Shown here: positions 44,892-64,000 of the stretch, one piece after another
Position numbering within the stretch: the first letter of the stretch is position 1
How the letters are laid out: every line of letters begins with the position of its first letter
Origin: Elysia chlorotica
Lineage: Eukaryota; Mollusca; Gastropoda; Plakobranchidae
DNA length: 64,000 nt
NCBI GenBank assembly: GCA_003991915.1
Contig: RQTK01000336.1
Span: 285,110 to 349,109, forward strand
Direction of reading: 5' to 3'
Notes under the pieces: generated by a model
Database searches by the model: none
The model's input: only the letters and a program-made list of their open reading frames with translations
Told to the model about the DNA's origin: nothing
Position numbers and translations under genes: made by a program

Positions 44892-46870
44892 TTTTAGCAA
44901 CTGATTGGTGAGTACGTCGAATTATTATCGCCCCCAGCAGCTGGTTCTATAATGATATAAAACGAATGGAATAGTTTTATAATGTGTTAGCATTTGACTG
45001 AAATCATGGTTGAGTTTTTCTGCTGCAGGACTGACAACGACAAGACATGTAACGACATTGAGATGGTGAGTGGGCTAACTCTATATGCAACACCAATATG
45101 ACACCAAAACATGGTCAATGTTGGTAGTGCTGTTGAGTGGCTATCGGAATGTCTAAGGGTCGAATCTCGGCCAGCGCTCCAGTCTACGTCAGGTATTATT
45201 CGAGAATGATAGAGGGCGTGAAGGTAACGACAGTTTGCATATTCGCCCTTCAATCATTAGATGCTTTCTTATCCACATGACGGTAAGGGATAACATAATC
45301 AGACCCCTTAGCAGTGGATTTTTCCTAAATATGCTCATTTTGGTAGTCATGGACAAAGCTATGATTGGAGTCCGGTGCAGACTTTCTTAACGTCCTCGTT
45401 TTACTATAAGCCCTTTAATCACAAGGCATCTATTGTCCGATAGAAAAGTAGAAAACTCCGAGTTGAGATGAAGAGTCAGTTTGAGAACATGCAAGGTAGA
45501 AATTAATGTTAAAGCTGACATTATGTTTGGATCCGAATCCTGGAAACAATCCAACTGGAATGTCTGTAGTTCGCCTTGACAATAGAAAATACCGAAAGTA
45601 GTTTGTTTTGTTTTTTTTTCTCTTTCACTGTTTCGAGTAGAGAATAAAAAATTATATCTTTACGTATATTATTTTACAAATTTTCAAACGGTATTACTCT
45701 TCCACTAAAACTGAATTTTTTTACATCAATCCTTACACATATACTGTGAACTAATATAAAACAAGTGATTTCAAGAAGTAAAATAAGAAGATGCTAGCCA
45801 TACCTTGATATAGCACCTTCTTAAACTCCAACAGTAGGAGTGGTCAGTGCAACTGTCTCTCACTGTTGATCTGTTCTGTTGTGGAAATGCCCTAACTGTG
45901 TCCATTTCGTTGGGATTACCGATACTGTAAAACACTCTTATGTAACAAGATACTTTAGTCGAAGAACTTATGAGAGGGAGAGAGAGCGAGAGATGAAGGG
46001 CATGCACAAAGATAGAGCTCTAAGTGACACACGCGCAAAAATAGACTCATATGGAGACAGAGAGATTCCCAAGGATGGACAAAGAGTCAGAAAGGAATAG
46101 TTCGGGAGAGATCCAGTCTTTGAGAGACAGCGGGATAGAACTTTAACAGATAACAGATAAGACTGAAAGACTGATTACGGAATCTACGGGCGTACTGGCG
46201 CTTCCTGACAATCAACAGTCATACACTCGCAGAGATAGGGAGAGATAGGAGAGATAGAGAGTGAGATAGAGAGTCAGAGAGAGAAAGAAGGAGAAAGAGA
46301 GTGAGAGAAACAAACAAGCAGAGTAACGATACAGACACGTGCAAGGCGATAGAGAACTGGACTAACATGATTTGAAAAAAATTGAGCGTTGACCTTGAAC
46401 AAAACAAATTTCCAGATATAGGCCTACCACAACAGTGCATTACATTGCTCATATCCCTCACTCACACACACACTCTCTCTCACATACCAACTCTTCTCTG
46501 GTATTTGAGATTTTATAGATTTACTCTTATTTTCCTCTGGCTCCATTCGGATTTTTTTTTTTTTTTTGTAGACAGTTGGTTCCGATGATGACTTCTACTG
46601 TGGATGCCAAGGGTGACCACGTAGTCCTATTTTTAGATTTGCAATGGCGTTACCGTGAGGGTAGGGGAACATGCCAGGCTCTTTCGGACTTATTGCTTCA
46701 GCAGTTTTCCTTCGTTCACGGGTCTGAGTGATGCCGCTGGAGTTTCTTCTCAAAGAAGTTAGCTTCTTTGGTGAGCATGCGCCAGCCAACCCGATGTGCA
46801 CTGACCTCAGGCTGTTGTTGTTGTTTGTTTTTTATTTTTTATTTTTTTGTTCGTTTGTTTTGTTGTTTTT
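44892..46870. other. No recognised gene; ependymin upstream region
   Basis: Immediately upstream of the ependymin start (minus strand) is a weak TATAGAA-like sequence near 44949. Elsewhere there are GA-rich stretches (45970-46010, 46230-46310) and a CA run (46463-46475), with no exon recognised. Confidence 0.4.
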
Positions 46871-46890
46871 CTTTTGCTGGGTGCTGGATT

Positions 46891-46907
46891 TTGTTGTTGT
46901 TGTTGTT

Positions 46908-46956
<49 letters not shown>
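46891..46956. repeat. (TTG)n/(AAC)n perfect palindrome
   Basis: A TTG run (46891-46907) switches at GTTAAC into an AAC run (46908-46956). The 17-nt left arm is fully complementary to the right arm with no spacer, so a microsatellite is inverted at a single point. Confidence 0.93.
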
Positions 46957-47066
46957 CGCATCCCAAGACGAAGCGAATCCATGAGAAAGCAAGGCAAGCC
47001 ATAGAAAAGATACAAGAAGACCAATCTTTCCCATCCGGATCAGATGATTACAAGAAACAAAAGAGT

Positions 47067-47142
<76 letters not shown>

Positions 47143-47395
47143 AAATTGAGTCCAATAATGTGAGAAGTGCTTTGTGGCAGATAAATGTTGCTTATCAGCC
47201 CGTGTGTGCTAAAACTACTACTGTTAGTGTTACCTTCTTAGAATGAATAAAGTTAGTAGTTCATTATGGCTGGCTTTTGATTTCCTTCTTATTTCAAGTT
47301 GTTAGGCATTCGTTTTTTTCTAAGTTGTCAGTGTGACTGCGGTAAATTTTGCTTACTTATCTAGAATGGATGGATTCGCTTCGTCTTGGGATGCG
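46957..47395. repeat. 439-bp segment bounded by a perfect 26-bp inverted repeat
   Basis: 46957-46982 (starting CGCATCCCAAGACGAAGC) is the exact reverse complement of 47370-47395 (ending TCGTCTTGGGATGCG). The inside has a GA array (47070-47141) and ends with GAATGAATAAAG, a polyadenylation-like motif. No transposase frame or clear target duplication is seen. Confidence 0.9.
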
Positions 47396-48624
47396 GACTG
47401 ATGATATGATTGTCCATCAAAATGTTTGTTACTTTTCCAAAAGCCTCCCAAGACGATAACGTTATGTGTATTATTATACAAGTCACAGTGTTTTGTTTTG
47501 TTTTATCAACGTTACATTATTATACTTGTAATAATTATTACGTTACACGAAAAAAAAGAAGTAATCGAGCTACGAAGTTAACGTTTATTCCTAACCGGAA
47601 ACACTCCTTTTGTTGTTGTTGCCATATTGGGAAATACACGCGTTTGGGTTTTGCCTCAACACCGGTAACTATTAACTGAAATAAAAAATTAGGTCTAAAT
47701 TCTGAGAATCTACAACTAGACGATTGACCATATCCAGATTAAGATTGTTGGATCGAACCTAAATACCAGCTTTTAAATCCATGGCTAGATTCTAGATATG
47801 AACTCTTTCGGATGTGAAAACTGAAGCAACTACATTCTAGCCTAAATACCATTCTAGATTTTATCTAGGCCTAGATCTATATCTACTAGACTCGAGATCT
47901 ATCTAGATCTAGATCTAGCTAAGATCTAGATTTTCTAATTCTAGATAACCAAAGGTCTAGAATTTTAAATATATATTGATATAGATCTATGGCATTATAT
48001 TTTATAGGGCATGTATACAGTATTATCACATTGAATCTAGATCTACCCACTATCAGTATCACTACTACCACAGTACCAGCTGCAGGATGAAACTTTTAGA
48101 AACTAGATTCTAGACTAGTTGTTGAAATATCTAGATTCTTGTCGAGGAATTATTTTTGTAATGGCTGAGTCTGTAGGCGCTATTAATCTGTATACGCTTG
48201 TGCTTCTGTCCAAGCCCTAGATATAGATATCTAGTGTTTCTGTAGGCCTATTGACATTTCTATAACGCATTGAATTGTGCTCCCATTATTTTACTTGAAC
48301 AGTAATCTTTCTTTACACAGAGAGTGTCTATATATGCGCTGTAGTGTATCTGCCTTTTTACTGGTTTTTGGCCAAATTTGTGCTATCCGCTCTATATTTA
48401 GAGTATTTTTGTTGCAAACAAATAACTTGGTTTGATCGTCAAATAGAGCTTAGAAGCTCTCTCCTTATTTAGCCTTTAAACAATTCCTTGGTCTAAAGAA
48501 ATATCATTTCCTTAAGTAAAATAAATGCGATACACGTTTATAACGATAATTTAGATTTTTTTTTAAACTATGCTGTTTAGTCAATTAGTGTGTATATAGC
48601 AAAATTTAGAATAAAAACACTATA
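47396..48624. other. No gene; AGATCT/TCTAGA-rich AT region
   Basis: Between 47690 and 48240 there are many TCTAGA and AGATCT palindromes, with the densest cluster at 47860-47945. No exon is recognised. Confidence 0.5.
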
Positions 48625-49685
48625 CAGTCAAACCTGTCTAAGATGACCACTGAAGATCCTGGGTCAAAGTGGTCGTGTTGGTCAGGTGGTCATCTTGGAC
48701 AGGTCAAAACTTTCCCTTCTGAGTTCCCAACCACAAAAATATGTGGTTGGTTGCAGGCTTAGGACTGCCGTACAGCACATTAAAACGAAGAGGAAGAAGA
48801 AGAATGACTTAACTGTTGTGTTCAGGTGCCGAGAGCAGTAGAAATAGCAGCAGAAGTAGTTAGACAAAGAGAAGGTCTAGATCTTTGCTCTGTCAGATAG
48901 AAATAGCAGCAGAAGTAGTTAGACAAAGAGAAGGTCTAGATCTTTGCTCTGTTTTTAGCCAAGGCAATCCCGTATCCCAATGTAGATTTTTATCCACTCA
49001 AGATTAAAGACACTTCAAGACTGACTAAATCTACAGCCCCTAAAACATCTCACACCACACATCTCTAGGCTTTTGTTTTTAGGCAAGCCTAGCACAACTC
49101 ACTAACATCACACTTCTCTAGGCTCAGGCATCTAGGCAACCCTAACACAACTCACAACATACTCATAACACACTTTCACCACATAACTATAGCACTTTCC
49201 GCAAAAGAAGCTGTCACGATGGATCAAATGAGTTTGAAGACAGATTTTCCATAATCCGAGTTTTATGTAAAACTGAGTGGAAGTTTGATGAAAATAAAAG
49301 AAAGCAACGACCATTTATGGAACCTCCACTCATGGTCTTTTGAAGTTACAATCCGCCGTTAAACGAGGCCTTCTTGTCTGACACCTGTCTAGACACACAA
49401 TCTTCCCAATATCGACACACTGGCTCGTGGTGGTCAGTGAAGCATGTCAAACAAACATACCGAATGTTGAGTCATCTTTTGTTTGCCGAACCTTTCATGG
49501 TCAAGATTGGTAAATGATGTTATGAGGTGGTCGCTTTAACAGGTTAAAGGCCATTTTGGTAGAGAAAATAGATGGTCGTGGTCGCGTTGGAGAGGTGGTC
49601 ATTTTATGGGGTGTATAGTACAAAATCAAGGGGGTGGTGGATAGCTGGTCGCTTGACCAGGTGGTCCCTTGAGCAGGTTTGACTG
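48625..49685. mobile_element. Non-autonomous DNA transposon with terminal inverted repeats
   Basis: Starts CAGTCAAACCTG and ends CAGGTTTGACTG, flanked by TA on both sides (48623-48624; 49686-49687). Homology of the ends extends to about 26 bp (CTAAGATGACCAC versus CTCAAGGGACCACC). TA duplication is typical of the Tc1/mariner/pogo superfamily. Several TGGTCGC/GGTGGTC subterminal repeats follow the ends. A 59-bp tandem duplication lies inside (48839-48893 and 48898-48952). No transposase frame was seen, so this is probably a MITE-like derivative. Confidence 0.85.
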
Positions 49686-50511
49686 TATATATAGTGCATG
49701 GCTGTTTATACCGCCCCAAAAGCGGCAACTTAGTTTGCCTCCAGTGACTGCCTGAGCCTCCCGCAGGTAGTAGGTGGATCAGTGTCAGGCTCACTCAGCC
49801 GGGCATAACCGTGCACTGCACATCTATAGACTTAATATATATTAAAAACTTTTTCTTTGTTTTTACATTCCTGGTCTCATTAACACCAAGAACATCATTT
49901 CTATATTCATTTTAAAGATACATTTTTAGCTAAACCAACGCACTTATTATTGTATAGTCTTAATTTTAGTTCTCCCAAAGAAAATATTTGCATTGCTCAG
50001 AGCAAAAATTGTACTCATGTAGTTAAACAATTTTGAAAAGCCATAATTTTCATATTATCTTAATTAAATGACAGTTACTCAAAAATAATAAGACTGATTC
50101 TCTTGAAAATAATTTTTATTACATAAAAGGTTAATATAATATTAAACACCTGTGAATGTTTCAACAGCAGAACTTAAAATTCCATTGATTTTTTTTTTTA
50201 ATGAGTCTAATCCATGTTGCAGTATGGACTACTATTAGTACTAACTGTAAACTACAGCATATTCGATTTGTGACTGAGAACCTAAAAGTAAAACTTATAA
50301 ATAAATGTCTTTTTAGTGATTATGAAGCTGCAAGAGAAGTTTTGGGAGAGTGAAAATATTTGAAAAAAAAAGCACACAAAAAAACTCATCCACTTTGCAT
50401 AACTTTCGTAAATCATTGACAAAAGAGCTTTGGATTTAGATAGATTAAACCTACACAGAAATGAGTAAAATCTTGGTAAAACTCTCTACAGGTTCTGAAG
50501 TAGTCAGCAAT
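49686..50511. other. OLA1 upstream region
   Basis: AT-rich. CTCTCTACAG|GTTCTG at 50482-50491 could be an acceptor, so the OLA1 start exon may be preceded by a non-coding exon. No CpG-rich promoter patch is visible here. Confidence 0.4.
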
Positions 50512-63839
<13,328 letters not shown>

Positions 63840-64000
63840 GTAAGAACCGTAACCCTGACACTGCCAGGCAGCTCTTCACTGTCAGGAGTTTAAAAATTTA
63901 GAGACTGCCAATGTTTGTAGGCCAGCTGGGGGTGAATTGGCTTGTGATACTTTACAGAGGCATGCAAAAAAAAAATTAACGGCAACTCCATCAGTGCAGT
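63840..64000 (+). other. OLA1 intron 9 (partial)
   Basis: Begins GTAAGA after codon 321 of OLA1 and continues to the window edge. The next exon, expected to start with the KGT(K/R)AP-type segment, is not included. Confidence 0.85.

Overview
The window is eukaryotic and most likely molluscan, probably a gastropod. Three spliced or complete protein genes are visible: a cholecystokinin/sulfakinin precursor whose peptides have the molluscan GGGRF-amide form, an ependymin-related secreted protein, and the translation-associated P-loop ATPase OLA1. The intron-rich layout, very long CT/GA, TTG, TATC and TAC microsatellites, tRNA-derived SINEs and truncated LINE reverse transcriptases fit such a genome. 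There are no bacterial operons, no CRISPR array and no recognisable viral genes. The species cannot be fixed from the sequence alone.

Layout. Positions 1-35,600 are gene-poor. They hold microsatellites, at least five minisatellites (units of about 36, 56, 28, 26 and 32 bp), repeated copies of one SINE family, and three decayed LINE reverse transcriptase copies (about 1,530-3,290 minus; 14,431-15,623 minus; 19,441-21,265 plus). There is also a 688-bp direct duplication (25,063-25,750 and 28,043-28,730) and a CpG-rich promoter-like patch near 31,360-31,520. The neuropeptide gene is at 35,675-36,268 (+). The ependymin-related gene is at 40,650-44,891 (-) in five exons, with introns full of SINE, LINE and minisatellite sequence. 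Positions 45,000-50,400 hold no recognised gene but contain an inverted-repeat-bounded segment (46,957-47,395) and a 1.06-kb TA-flanked element with terminal inverted repeats (48,625-49,685). OLA1 runs from 50,512 (+) to the end of the window. Nine exons are present and the C-terminal part lies beyond the edge.

How the genes relate. The three genes are independent transcription units with no sign of shared function or regulation. The neuropeptide precursor would act in secretory neurons or endocrine cells, the ependymin-related protein is secreted, and OLA1 is a cytosolic housekeeping ATPase/GTPase. Most of the history readable here is mobile-element history: a SINE inside a LINE (11-bp target duplication), a LINE inside a SINE inside an OLA1 intron (13-bp target duplication), inverted LINE 3' ends, and head-to-head SINEs. 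All exon boundaries were derived by hand from reading frame, GT/AG signals and family knowledge. No alignment or database search was run.
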